Shown piece by piece: positions 6,237 to 14,192 of a stretch of DNA of 31,736 bases (position 1 is the stretch's first letter; each line of letters opens with the position of its first letter). Made by a program: the position numbers and the translations under genes. The notes below the pieces were generated by a model, which saw only the letters and a program-made list of their open reading frames with translations, was not told the origin of the DNA and made no database searches. Source of the DNA: Fervidibacter canadensis (GTDB taxonomy: Bacteria; Armatimonadota; Fervidibacteria; Fervidibacterales; Fervidibacteraceae); contig JBGOEJ010000026.1 in assembly GCA_041446545.1 (NCBI GenBank), positions 1 through 31,736 on the forward strand, given 5' to 3'.

Positions 6237-8690
6237 TTGCGGGAAGGTGCGGTCGTTGCTTTGGCGGGTTTGTTCCATGACATCGGAAAGTTTCGGCAAC
6301 GGGCTTTCTGGGGCGAGCGGAAACGGCATGAAGAGCACGGCGCTGAATGGCTCACTCAAACTGTCCTTTCACGCCTAACTTCCCTGACGGAGCGAGAACG
6401 AACGGAGATCGCTCAAGTTGTGGAACGACACCACGAACCATCACCTTACGAACGGGACATCCGCATCGTCAAAATTGCCGACCAACTGGCATCGGGTGAA
6501 CGGGTTCAGCGTGAGGGCGAGGAAGTCGGTGACCCGTCGCAGGAACTTTTGATTCCCGTCTTCGTTCGGCTCAAAATAGGCAACCGCTTCCTGCCTCTCT
6601 CCGAGCAAAAGAGGTGGCGCTACGAGACAACCCCTTTGCGTTTGGACGAATCCATTTTTCCGAAAGAGCAAGCGAAAGCAGATTACCTGTCTCTTTGGGA
6701 CGCTTTTGAAAAATCGTGGAGTTCGCTGCCCAACGATGCCCCGACTTTTCACGACTTTGACGCTTTCGTCTTGACATGGCTTTCGCTGCTTCGTATTTAT
6801 GCTTGGTGCGTCCCTTCTGCGGCGTATCGGGACGAACCAGACATTTCCCTCGCCGACCATTTGCAACTGACTGGCGCATTGGCTTTTTGCCTTTGGGAGT
6901 TGGACGACGAGACCGTTGAACTTTTAGAGCCCAATCCGCTTGAAAGCGAAATTGAGGTTGCTTTGCTTGTCGGCGGCGACATCGCTGGCATCCAACGGTC
7001 CATCTACACCATCAGCAGCAAAGGTGCGGCGAAAAGTTTGCGTGGTCGTTCGGCTTATTTGAGCCTGCTTTGCGAAGCCATCGCCGAATGGTTGCGACGA
7101 AAGTCGCAAGTTCCGCCATGCAACATCATCTACGGCAGCGGCGGTCACTTCTACCTTCTGGCACCGTTGAGCAAACGGGACAAAATTGATGCGTTGCGGC
7201 AGGAACTTCTTGACCTGCTCTTTGACTTCTTCGGTGGCGAACTTGCCATCGTCATTGAAGCCATACCGCTGAGGGCTTGCGACTTCAAAATTGACCCAAA
7301 CGCTGACAGAAGCCCGTTGGGAGAGCGATGGGCTGAACTGGCTCAAAGGTTGAAGCAGCGAAAAGGAACGCTTTGGCGTGAGCGAATTCTCAAAGACCCA
7401 AATTCGGTTTTCGGTCCATTTGGGAAGGGTGGTGAAACTGAAACTTGCGATGTTTGCTACAGCGAACCTGACGAACCCGATGGCATACTGAGGCTTGGGC
7501 TTCGTCGTCCCGTTGAGCAGAAGACGAAGGGCGACGAAATCGTTCTGCGTTGCTCGCTATGCGAGAGTTTTGAGGAACTGGCGGACAGAATTTGGCGGGC
7601 AAAGTTTTTGCTCTTGCGACCCCATCATCAACCGCCTCGTGGCGAACTTCAATGGCATTCCATCTTGCAGGCTTTGGGCTTGGAACTTTGGCTTGACGAC
7701 GAAGACGAACTGGTCAGCCATTACCGCCATGGCGATTGGGTGCTGCGGATAAACGATGCCGACTTGACACCTGTTCGTCGCAACGGAATTGTCGTGCCTG
7801 TCATCGGCTTCCGCTTTCTGCCCCAACACACACCAACAGTCACGCAAAACGGAACGCAGCGCATCGCTGACTTGACCGAGTTGTCGGAGCAATCAAAGGG
7901 AGCGCCCTACTTTGGTGCGTTGCGGATGGATGTGGACAGTTTGGGGCGATTGTTCGCTGAGGGGCTTGGTGGGATGGCATCTCTTTCACGCTTGGCAACT
8001 TTTTCCCGCTCGCTGACCGTCTTTTTTGAGGGCTACTTGAACGAAATTTGCCGAAAAGTTGCACCTGAACGGCTTTACTTGCTTTACTCGGGTGGCGATG
8101 ACCTTTTCGCCGTCGGCAGTTGGGATGCCGTCATTGAGTTGGCAGAGAAAGTTAGAGCGGAGTTTCGCCGCTACACTTGCTACAACCCATGCACAACTGT
8201 TTCGGCGGGCGTTAGTGTCCACCACGACAAGTTCCCGCTGTATCAAGCAGCGGAAATTGCTAAGGGCTATTTGGAAGCGGCGAAAAACTTTGAGCATCCC
8301 GGTGGTCACGAAAAAGATGCCTTCGGTTTTTGGGGGCGAGTTGTTGACTGGGACGAAACCCAAATTTGGCTTCGCAAATGGCACGACAGGTTGATTGAAT
8401 GGCTTGAGGGTCGGAAAGCGACGAGGGCTCTACTCTTCAAACTCGCTCGCATTGCTGAACTGCACGAGGAGTTGAAGCAGCGTTTGGAACGGAAGTTGGA
8501 GTTGAGCCAGCAAGAGGTTGAGCAGCGGCTGAAATTTGAAAAGTGGCGTTGGCGGCTCGTTTACACACTGTCAAGGGAGAAAAGCGAACTGCAAGACGAA
8601 TTGCAGGAACTTCAGCGAGATTTGATTGAGCGGGATTTCATCTGCCACTTGCTCTTGCTCACCCACTGGGCAGAATTAAGCACGAGATGA
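6237..8690 (+). CDS. csm1: Cas10/Csm1 (copy b), complete
   Basis: Full-length type III-A large subunit of 817 residues. The HD nuclease motif is H14-D15 (FHDIGKF), with the second part at VERHHEP...KIADQLASGER. Palm1 has IAGIQRSIY. The zinc ribbon has C404-x2-C407 and a later CSLC pair. Palm2 has LRMDVDSLG and GGDD at 619-622, so DNase and cyclic oligoadenylate synthesis are both predicted. The C-terminal D4 domain (about 670-817) is present, with long charged helices. The start is TTG at 6237, preceded by GGTGGTGAAGGG; no ATG fits near the HD motif. It follows the SAVED gene by 68 nt and is separated from csm2 by a toxin-antitoxin pair. Confidence 0.94.
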   Translation: MREGAVVALAGLFHDIGKFRQRAFWGERKRHEEHGAEWLTQTVLSRLTSLTERERTEIAQVVERHHEPSPYERDIRIVKIADQLASGERVQREGEEVGDPSQELLIPVFVRLKIGNRFLPLSEQKRWRYETTPLRLDESIFPKEQAKADYLSLWDAFEKSWSSLPNDAPTFHDFDAFVLTWLSLLRIYAWCVPSAAYRDEPDISLADHLQLTGALAFCLWELDDETVELLEPNPLESEIEVALLVGGDIAGIQRSIYTISSKGAAKSLRGRSAYLSLLCEAIAEWLRRKSQVPPCNIIYGSGGHFYLLAPLSKRDKIDALRQELLDLLFDFFGGELAIVIEAIPLRACDFKIDPNADRSPLGERWAELAQRLKQRKGTLWRERILKDPNSVFGPFGKGGETETCDVCYSEPDEPDGILRLGLRRPVEQKTKGDEIVLRCSLCESFEELADRIWRAKFLLLRPHHQPPRGELQWHSILQALGLELWLDDEDELVSHYRHGDWVLRINDADLTPVRRNGIVVPVIGFRFLPQHTPTVTQNGTQRIADLTELSEQSKGAPYFGALRMDVDSLGRLFAEGLGGMASLSRLATFSRSLTVFFEGYLNEICRKVAPERLYLLYSGGDDLFAVGSWDAVIELAEKVRAEFRRYTCYNPCTTVSAGVSVHHDKFPLYQAAEIAKGYLEAAKNFEHPGGHEKDAFGFWGRVVDWDETQIWLRKWHDRLIEWLEGRKATRALLFKLARIAELHEELKQRLERKLELSQQEVEQRLKFEKWRWRLVYTLSREKSELQDELQELQRDLIERDFICHLLLLTHWAELSTR

Positions 8691-8760
8691 GGAACGGGAC
8701 GAGGGGCGAGGGACGCAGGACGGAGAGGGGGCACGGGACATGGGACATAGGGCATGGGAT
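8691..8760 (+). repeat. G-rich low-complexity spacer with G-quadruplex potential
   Basis: A purine-biased run made of irregular GGGAC/GGGCAT units follows the cas10b stop. It includes five consecutive G3+ runs with 3-5 nt loops (8726-8759), which satisfies the usual G-quadruplex pattern. A related block lies at 27524-27612 and shares the exact 14-mer GGGGGCACGGGACA. Confidence 0.6.
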
Positions 8761-8767
8761 TTGAGGG

Positions 8768-8785
8768 CGAGGCTTATGCAGAGCC
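8768..8785 (+). repeat. Short hairpin motif CGAGGCT...GAGCC, copy 1
   Basis: An 18-nt unit with CGAGGCT at its left end and GAGCC at its right end; GGCT/AGCC can form a small hairpin. The same 18-nt layout occurs at 9646-9663 and 31604-31621. Confidence 0.5.
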
Positions 8786-8844
8786 GTTGCTTTGTCGGCA
8801 GAATCGTTAGTGCGAAATCTTTTCTGTCCGCAGGTGATGTGCCG

Positions 8845-9306
8845 ATGCTCCGAAAAAAAAAGTCGGCTGAGGAGAAGGGCAAATTGGCGAGGGAGTTGGC
8901 GGAAAAGTGCCTGCAAATCCTAAGGGAAAAGTATGGGGTCAAAAACGCTTTCATCTTCGGCTCACTGCGAGGTGACAGCCATTTTGACGAGCGTTCGGAC
9001 ATTGACATCGCCGTTGAAGGACTTGCGCCTGAAAGATACTTTGAAGCCTTGACTGAGTTATACGCCCTTTTGCCCGCAGGATTTGAGGTTGACTTAGTGC
9101 CGTTGGAGCGAGCCCAGACTTCGTTGGTGGCTCTGGCGAAAGGAGGGGTGCAAATGCCTGAAGAGCCGATTGAGGCGTTGAAAGTGGAGGTGGGTTATGA
9201 GGGAGAACTTGCGAAGAATTGTCGGCAAAGTGAAAAAGGCAATTTCACGGTTGCGCCAACCGCCAAAGGAAGAGCGCCTCATCGCACTGGGCAAGTATGT
9301 CCTTGA
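8845..9306 (+). CDS. mntA: MntA-like minimal nucleotidyltransferase antitoxin
   Basis: The protein has the minimal nucleotidyltransferase signature: G39-S40, then D52-x-D54 in SDIDIAV, and a third acidic strand, FEVDLVP. In MntA-HepT systems the antitoxin AMPylates a tyrosine of the HEPN toxin and so silences its RNase activity. I start at ATG 8845 (AGGTGATGTGCCG upstream), giving 153 residues; the frame is open to 8740 but that part is low-complexity. The C-terminal 37 residues overlap the hepT gene in another frame, which is unusually long and may mark an extended or frameshifted tail. It sits inside the csm operon between cas10b and csm2. Confidence 0.85.
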   Translation: MLRKKKSAEEKGKLARELAEKCLQILREKYGVKNAFIFGSLRGDSHFDERSDIDIAVEGLAPERYFEALTELYALLPAGFEVDLVPLERAQTSLVALAKGGVQMPEEPIEALKVEVGYEGELAKNCRQSEKGNFTVAPTAKGRAPHRTGQVCP

Positions 9307-9616
9307 CTTTTACGAATGCGTTGAGCGCCTCTTTGAACGGATTGAAAAGCGCTTGGGAGTGCCCATCCCAACGGGTTCAAGTTGGCACACCTTTGAAGGC
9401 AAACGACCCGCCGTAATTGACCACGATTTGGCATTGCGGCTGCACCGCTATCTTCGCTTCCGCCACCTCTTTCGCCACACTTATGGCTACGAATTGGTCT
9501 GGGGAGAATTGCGCCCGTTGGTTGAAGGGCTGCCTGAAGTTTTCAACGCTTTGCGAACTCAACTTGAAAGTTTCTTGGCGAAATTGAAAAGTCAAGGGGC
9601 AGGGGCGTTCAGGTAA
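9197..9616 (+). CDS. hepT: HepT-like HEPN ribonuclease toxin
   Basis: A 139-residue helical protein with the exact HepT active-site motif R-x4-H-x-Y at R89, H94 and Y96 (in RHLFRHTYGYEL). In characterised MntA-HepT pairs, R and H form the RNase centre and the Tyr is the AMPylation site. The start ATG 9197 is the only in-frame choice, because the frame is closed at 9179-9181; GAGGTGG precedes it. It overlaps the upstream mntA gene by 110 nt. Its place in the csm operon suggests either an addiction module protecting the locus or an abortive effector coupled to CRISPR immunity; neither is proven by sequence. Confidence 0.85.
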   Translation: MRENLRRIVGKVKKAISRLRQPPKEERLIALGKYVLDFYECVERLFERIEKRLGVPIPTGSSWHTFEGKRPAVIDHDLALRLHRYLRFRHLFRHTYGYELVWGELRPLVEGLPEVFNALRTQLESFLAKLKSQGAGAFR

Positions 9617-9645
9617 AAATCGGACGGACGCGCAACTTTGAAGAA

Positions 9646-9663
9646 CGAGGCTCGCGCCGAGCC
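9646..9663 (+). repeat. Short hairpin motif CGAGGCT...GAGCC, copy 2
   Basis: Here the unit forms a perfect 5-bp hairpin, GGCTC/GAGCC with loop GCGCC (9649-9663), in the 73-nt gap just upstream of csm2. Its left and right ends are identical to those at 8768-8785 and 31604-31621. Confidence 0.5.
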
Positions 9664-9689
9664 AGCCTAACAAAGCGAGGTGGTGAAAG

Positions 9690-10109
9690 GTGCGGCAACA
9701 ACGAGGGCAACAAGTTACTGTCAATCCAGATGAGGTCAAGCAAATTGTCCGCAACGCAAATTACGAATTACTCGTGCGACAGGCAGAAGTATGGGGGGTT
9801 GAGTTGGAGCGACAAGGTTTGAGGATGGCACAAATTCGGCGTGTCTTCGGTGAAGTCAAGCGATTAACGATGCGCTGGGAACCAATTCGCCTCCGCATGT
9901 TGCGACCCAAATTGGCTTACATCGCTTCAAGGGCTGGTAGAGGCGGGCAAATGCTGCGCGACATCTTAACGCCCGGTATTGATGCCGTCTTTGATGAAAC
10001 GAGCGACGATGCCGAGCAACAACAACGCTTCAAGGTTCTCGCCGATTTCTTTGAGGCGCTTTTGGCTTACTTTTACGCCGCTGAGCGGCAAGGAGGGAGA
10101 GGTCAATGA
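9690..10109 (+). CDS. csm2: Csm2, small (Cas11) subunit of type III-A complex
   Basis: Csm2 forms the inner filament that runs along the crRNA-target duplex between Cas10 D4 and Csm5. The 139-residue, mostly helical, basic protein shows the family pattern: the QIRRVFGEVKRL helix (about 50-61), LRPKLAYIASRAGR (about 72-85) and the final FFEALLAYFYA helix (about 122-132). The start is GTG 9690, preceded by GAGGTGGTGAAAG. It overlaps csm3 by 4 nt (ATGA). This is the only csm2 in the window, so both Cas10-Csm4-Csm5 sets would have to share it. Confidence 0.9.
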   Translation: MRQQRGQQVTVNPDEVKQIVRNANYELLVRQAEVWGVELERQGLRMAQIRRVFGEVKRLTMRWEPIRLRMLRPKLAYIASRAGRGGQMLRDILTPGIDAVFDETSDDAEQQQRFKVLADFFEALLAYFYAAERQGGRGQ

Positions 10110-11035
10110 GTAAACCAGCACCGAAACTTTTGGGCAAAATTGTCATTTCGGCGACCATCAAAGCCGTGACGGGCTTGCGGATCGGTGCTGCCACTTCTGG
10201 CTTGGATATCGGCGGTGTTGACCAGCCCGTCTTGCGTGACCCCGTCACCGACAAACCCTACATCCCCGGCTCGTCCCTCAAAGGCAAACTGCGAAGTCTG
10301 CTGACGAAAGCGTATGGGCGTCCATTGCAGCAACTGGTGCGAACGCCTGTTGAGGTTTGGATTCATTGGTGCGAAGAGGAACAGGAATACCAACGATGCG
10401 TCGTTTGTCCAACCTTCGGACAATTCCCTTCAGGACCTGGACAAAAACGCTATGGCTTCATCACCCCCACCCGTTTGATTGTCCGAGATGCCAAGTTGCT
10501 GGACGAAGTTGAGGTGACCGACGAGCAAGGGAATGTGAAAAGGCTCAAATGGCAAGATGTTGAGACCGATTTGCCCTACACCGAAGTCAAGGTGGAAGTT
10601 GCTTTGGACATCATCACGGCGGCGTCCAACCCAAGGCAAATGGAACGAGTGCCTGCAGGGGCATTGTTTGGCGGTGACGATTTGTTGCTCTTCAGCGTCT
10701 TCAGTAAGTTGGAGCATGACGGCAAAGTGCTCATTGACCCAAAGCAGGAGCGGGAGCGGTTGAGAGCCGTTTTTCTGGCGATGAGGCTCTTGGAGGACGA
10801 CTACTTAGGCGCATCGGGAACCAGAGGCTACGGCAAAATCAAGTTCCAAAACATCGCCGTCAAATGGCGACCTATTGGCTTCTACTGTGACCCTCAAAAG
10901 AACCCTGAGAAGGAACTCTGGAGTGGCGACAACTTGGACGGAATCTTGACCCAATTTGATGAAATCATCGGCGACAAAGTTTGGAAGAGCCAAGGGGATG
11001 AGACTCTTGCTGAGCCGAATCAGGTTCAAGCCTAA
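10106..11035 (+). CDS. csm3: Csm3, backbone RAMP and target-RNA nuclease
   Basis: Csm3 is the repeating Cas7 backbone subunit and cuts target RNA at 6-nt steps. The N-terminal sequence GLRIGAATSGLDIGG followed by VDQPVLRDP holds the catalytic Asp at D39, equivalent to D33 of Streptococcus Csm3. The YIPGSSLKGKLRSLL segment (about 51-65) is the RAMP signature. A later ASGTRGYGKIKF glycine loop supports the assignment. At 309 residues it is longer than the roughly 220 usual for Csm3; the extra length appears to be inside the protein, after a Cys pair (CVVC, near residue 97). It is the sole csm3 here and overlaps csm2 by 4 nt. Confidence 0.93.
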   Translation: MSKPAPKLLGKIVISATIKAVTGLRIGAATSGLDIGGVDQPVLRDPVTDKPYIPGSSLKGKLRSLLTKAYGRPLQQLVRTPVEVWIHWCEEEQEYQRCVVCPTFGQFPSGPGQKRYGFITPTRLIVRDAKLLDEVEVTDEQGNVKRLKWQDVETDLPYTEVKVEVALDIITAASNPRQMERVPAGALFGGDDLLLFSVFSKLEHDGKVLIDPKQERERLRAVFLAMRLLEDDYLGASGTRGYGKIKFQNIAVKWRPIGFYCDPQKNPEKELWSGDNLDGILTQFDEIIGDKVWKSQGDETLAEPNQVQA

Positions 11036-11088
11036 TTTTGATCAAGGAAGGTGTGCCACAATGGATGTCGGAAGGAGTATGACCGACA

Positions 11089-11436
11089 ATGAGTGAAAGG
11101 AAGCGAACCAAACTGCCGCCAGAGTGGCAAAAAGCGAAGAGTTTAACAAGGGGCATCTACCGATTACACACCCCCGACGGCAAATATCGCTACGGCTTCG
11201 CTTTTCCTGACGGAACTTTCACCTCTTTCTCGTCCAAGCACCCAATCTCCCTTGAAGATTTGAAGTTGCATTACCGAGCCGAAGTGAGGGGAAGGCGAGA
11301 CCAAGAAATGATGAGGAAAGGATTAGGTCCAACCCTTGAGGAGATTGAGAGAGCCAAAAAGCGGCGATGGGAAAAATTTAAGCGCTTAGGGTTGGTCTTG
11401 GAGCAGGAGGAGGATGCGGCACTTCTGGACGATTGA
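11089..11436 (+). CDS. Unknown small basic protein upstream of PIN gene (possible antitoxin)
   Basis: I do not recognise a family. The 115 residues include a basic N-terminus, a short predicted beta region (IYRLHTPDGKYRYGFAFPDG, about 24-43) and a strongly charged helical C-terminal half (ERAKKRRWEKFKRLG). The stop overlaps the start of the downstream PIN gene by 23 nt, the arrangement of a coupled antitoxin-toxin pair. SD GGAAGGAG lies about 12 nt before the ATG. It could instead be a Csm accessory protein. Confidence 0.6.
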   Translation: MSERKRTKLPPEWQKAKSLTRGIYRLHTPDGKYRYGFAFPDGTFTSFSSKHPISLEDLKLHYRAEVRGRRDQEMMRKGLGPTLEEIERAKKRRWEKFKRLGLVLEQEEDAALLDD

Positions 11437-11905
11437 GGTGAGGCTGGTCGTGGATACAAATGTCCGAGTGGCGGCGGAGTTAGCGTTTCCGAAAGGTCGG
11501 TCACCTGCAGCACAACTTTTGCACATTGCAGGAAGACAACAGCGAGTTACTATCGTTCTTCTCCGCTCAACGGAGTTGCAAAACGAATTGCGGGATTTGC
11601 TAAGAAGATTGGGAACACCTGTGGGGGAAATTGCCGTCATCGTCTACGAGGCATCGTTTTTTAGCAAATTTGTTGATGTCACCGAAGAGGACATAGATGC
11701 TCTGAGAGCCCAAGCACCACCTGTGGCGCATGATGACCTTCATGTCACCGCTTGTGCCATCAAAGGCAAAGCCACTCATCTCGTCACTTACGACGACCGC
11801 AATCTTTTGACGACTGAAACCAAACGGTTCTTGCGGCGGTTCGGAATTAAGGTTGTTAAGCCCGAGAAGATGTTGGCTGAGTTGAGGCGCTTGGGTGACC
11901 CATGA
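11414..11905 (+). CDS. PIN-domain ribonuclease, likely toxin
   Basis: The PIN fold is recognisable from LVVDTNVRVAAELA (D14), a central TELQNELRD acidic helix, AHDDLHVTACAI (paired Asp) and THLVTYDDRNLL near the C-terminus. PIN proteins are Mg-dependent RNases, most often VapC-like toxins, and this resembles the COG1569-type branch. The ATG start has AGGAGGAGG placed very close upstream; GTG 11438 is an alternative. It overlaps the unknown 115-residue gene by 23 nt and csm4b by 4 nt. Being embedded within the csm genes, it may be an addiction module or an effector. Confidence 0.8.
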   Translation: MRHFWTIEVRLVVDTNVRVAAELAFPKGRSPAAQLLHIAGRQQRVTIVLLRSTELQNELRDLLRRLGTPVGEIAVIVYEASFFSKFVDVTEEDIDALRAQAPPVAHDDLHVTACAIKGKATHLVTYDDRNLLTTETKRFLRRFGIKVVKPEKMLAELRRLGDP

Positions 11906-12942
11906 AAGGTTCGGTGAGGGCGATGGGAGTTCAAGAAGTGAGGCTGCATCCTAAAGGCGCTTTCCACATCGGAGAACGGGGCATCGGCTACGAGGGAGCA
12001 AGTGAGTTTGCTCCTGCCGATACTTTGTTCTCCGCCTTCTGTTCAGTTTGGTCTTTGCTATTCGGCGAAATTCAAATGGTCAGCGACTTGATACCCGATG
12101 GCAAACCCGCTTGGACGCCATCTTTCCTCATCTCGTCGGCGTTCCCGTTCGCTGGCTCTGTCAGGTTCTACCCTAAACCTATGCTCCCGCCACCTGAGGA
12201 GACAAAGCGATGGAAGGAAGTTGTGTGGGTTTCGGAAAAGGTTTTGGAAACTTGGCTGCAAAGGGGCAAGGTTGAGCATTCAAATTTGGTCGCTATCCAT
12301 GACGGGACTGCGATCTTGACAAATGAAGAGGCAGAGCAAATTGCTCACAGTTTGGGCGTCCGAACTGTTGAAGGGCTGCGGTTCTGGGCAATCCAGCGCA
12401 CTCCGAGGGTAACCCTTGATGTTCCCACTCACGCCTCATCCCTCTTCCACTTCGGTCGGCTGAACTTCCGTGAAGGCTGTGGCTTGTTCTTTTTCGTCCG
12501 ATTTTTGCGAGATGATTTGGTCCAAAAGTTTTACGCCGCAGTTAGGCTCATGGGTGATGAAGGGATCGGCGGTGACAGGACAGTTGGGCATGGCGGTTTT
12601 GAGGCGTGTTTCAGCCAAGATGTGCCTCAGTTTTGTCAACCAAAACAGTCCGAAAAATTCGTCACCCTCTCGCCTTTGTTTCCGAAAATTGACGAAGTTC
12701 GTTCGCTCCTTTCCGGTGGTAGCCGCTACTCCTTGACTGTTCGCTCAGGTTGGGTTGGCGGAATTTTGCCGACATCTTACAGGCGCAAAACCGTTCGGAT
12801 GCTTAGGGAAGGCTCGGTGCTTTGTGGCAGCGCCGAAAAAGTTTGGGGCTCAATAGTTAATGTCGCACCGGACAATTTCCCGCATCCCGTTTACCGCTGG
12901 GGCTACGCTTTCTCAATTGCCTGCGAGGTGAGTTCACCATGA
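11902..12942 (+). CDS. csm4: Csm4 (copy b), RAMP subunit of type III-A complex
   Basis: A complete Csm4 of 346 residues. The N-terminal signature VRLHPKGAFHIGERG, then ADTLFSAFCSVW, is the classical Csm4 start, and the glycine loop DEGIGGDRTVGHGGF (around residue 220) is conserved. It should bind the crRNA 5' handle and Cas10b. ATG 11902 overlaps the PIN gene by ATGA; ATG 11923, with GGTGAGGG upstream, is an equally good start and would remove seven residues. It overlaps csm5b by 4 nt. Compared with copy a it keeps the longer N-terminal RAMP strand. Confidence 0.9.
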   Translation: MKGSVRAMGVQEVRLHPKGAFHIGERGIGYEGASEFAPADTLFSAFCSVWSLLFGEIQMVSDLIPDGKPAWTPSFLISSAFPFAGSVRFYPKPMLPPPEETKRWKEVVWVSEKVLETWLQRGKVEHSNLVAIHDGTAILTNEEAEQIAHSLGVRTVEGLRFWAIQRTPRVTLDVPTHASSLFHFGRLNFREGCGLFFFVRFLRDDLVQKFYAAVRLMGDEGIGGDRTVGHGGFEACFSQDVPQFCQPKQSEKFVTLSPLFPKIDEVRSLLSGGSRYSLTVRSGWVGGILPTSYRRKTVRMLREGSVLCGSAEKVWGSIVNVAPDNFPHPVYRWGYAFSIACEVSSP

Positions 12943-14192
12943 TGAAAACTCTCGTGCGAACTCAAACTTTTGCCATCACCTTCCTTTCACCCGTCCACAT
13001 CGGCACAGAGGAGCAACTTGACGACCACGACTTCGTTGACGAAAACGGTCGGCTCATCCGATTCCGTGTCACGCCGCTTTTGGAGCGCATGGATGGCAAA
13101 CAATTGAACGATTTTGTGGATGAAGGTTTGGCAGCGGTCAAGGATTGGCTTCGTCGGTCAGGCTTGTGGCAGCAAGAGAAAATTTACGAAGCCACAGTGC
13201 CTCGTTCGCCCAACTGGCGTCGTGAACCTATTCGTCCCTTTATCGCCGACCCACTCTTTCGTCCCTACTTGCCCGGCACGGAGATCAAAGGAGCGATCAG
13301 GACGGCTGTAGCATGGTGGCTGTTGAGGCAAATGAACGATGAGCAAAGGCAAAAGTTTCGCCAGTATGTCGGCAAAGGGCAACGCAATGACCGAATAGAG
13401 GAGCAGCGTGACCGAAGGTGGGCAGGTCAATGGCTTGAGCAGAGTTTGCTCGGTGAAGACCCAAACTACGATTTGCTTCGCAGTTTGCGAGTTCAAGACA
13501 GCAATCCCGTTGCGCCCAACCGATTGAAAGTTTTGCCTGTCCTTGTCGCTGTCAGGACGAACTTAGGTTTGCGTTGGCTTCAATCTCCGAGAAGGCAAAA
13601 CCAGCCAAGCCAATACACTAATGACCACACCAAAGCCCTTGCCAACTTTTGTGAGTGCTTGGACGAAAGCGTTTCAGGCGTGGCGGTGACGATTGCGAGC
13701 GATGATTTTTTGACCGAAGGCGAAATTGAAAGAGGCGAAAGCAAAGTGAGTGTGCCAAAAGAGTTGCGTTGGGAAGATGCGAAGCGAGAAGCCGTCGCTA
13801 ATTGGCAAAAGGCGTGCAACGAATTTGCGAAAACAATTGCTGAGTTGGAACTCAACTGGTGGCAGCAAGTGAAAAGGGCTTCAAGCGTCGGCGCTCAAAC
13901 TGTGGCGGTGGTGAAGATGGAGCGATTTTACGACGATTTGCTCAAGCGCATTCAGGCGGAAGGCGGACAGGCTGTCTTCATCAATTTGGGTTGGGGAAGC
14001 GGTTGGCGAATGAAGACGGTGACCGAAATTTTCGGCGACGAAACTGTCCAGCGAGTCGTTTCCCGCTATGGGCTTGACAGGGGTGCAGGTAGCCGACCGT
14101 TCCCCAAAACCCGAAAATTGGCATGGCTTGGCGGCAATGAATTTGCTCCGTTGGGTTGGATGAAATTAACGACGATGGGAGGTGAAAGGTGA
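12939..14192 (+). CDS. csm5: Csm5 (copy b), RAMP subunit of type III-A complex
   Basis: A 417-residue Csm5 with the N-terminal RAMP pattern FAITFLSPVHIGTEEQ (residues 11-26), YLPGTEIKGAIRTAV from residue 110 and a late glycine loop, NLGWGSGWRMKT. In the complex it caps the crRNA 3' end. The start ATG overlaps the csm4b stop by 4 nt; its own stop shares one base with the next gene's ATG (TGATG). It is homologous to csm5a but with long stretches of little similarity. Confidence 0.9.
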   Translation: MMKTLVRTQTFAITFLSPVHIGTEEQLDDHDFVDENGRLIRFRVTPLLERMDGKQLNDFVDEGLAAVKDWLRRSGLWQQEKIYEATVPRSPNWRREPIRPFIADPLFRPYLPGTEIKGAIRTAVAWWLLRQMNDEQRQKFRQYVGKGQRNDRIEEQRDRRWAGQWLEQSLLGEDPNYDLLRSLRVQDSNPVAPNRLKVLPVLVAVRTNLGLRWLQSPRRQNQPSQYTNDHTKALANFCECLDESVSGVAVTIASDDFLTEGEIERGESKVSVPKELRWEDAKREAVANWQKACNEFAKTIAELELNWWQQVKRASSVGAQTVAVVKMERFYDDLLKRIQAEGGQAVFINLGWGSGWRMKTVTEIFGDETVQRVVSRYGLDRGAGSRPFPKTRKLAWLGGNEFAPLGWMKLTTMGGER

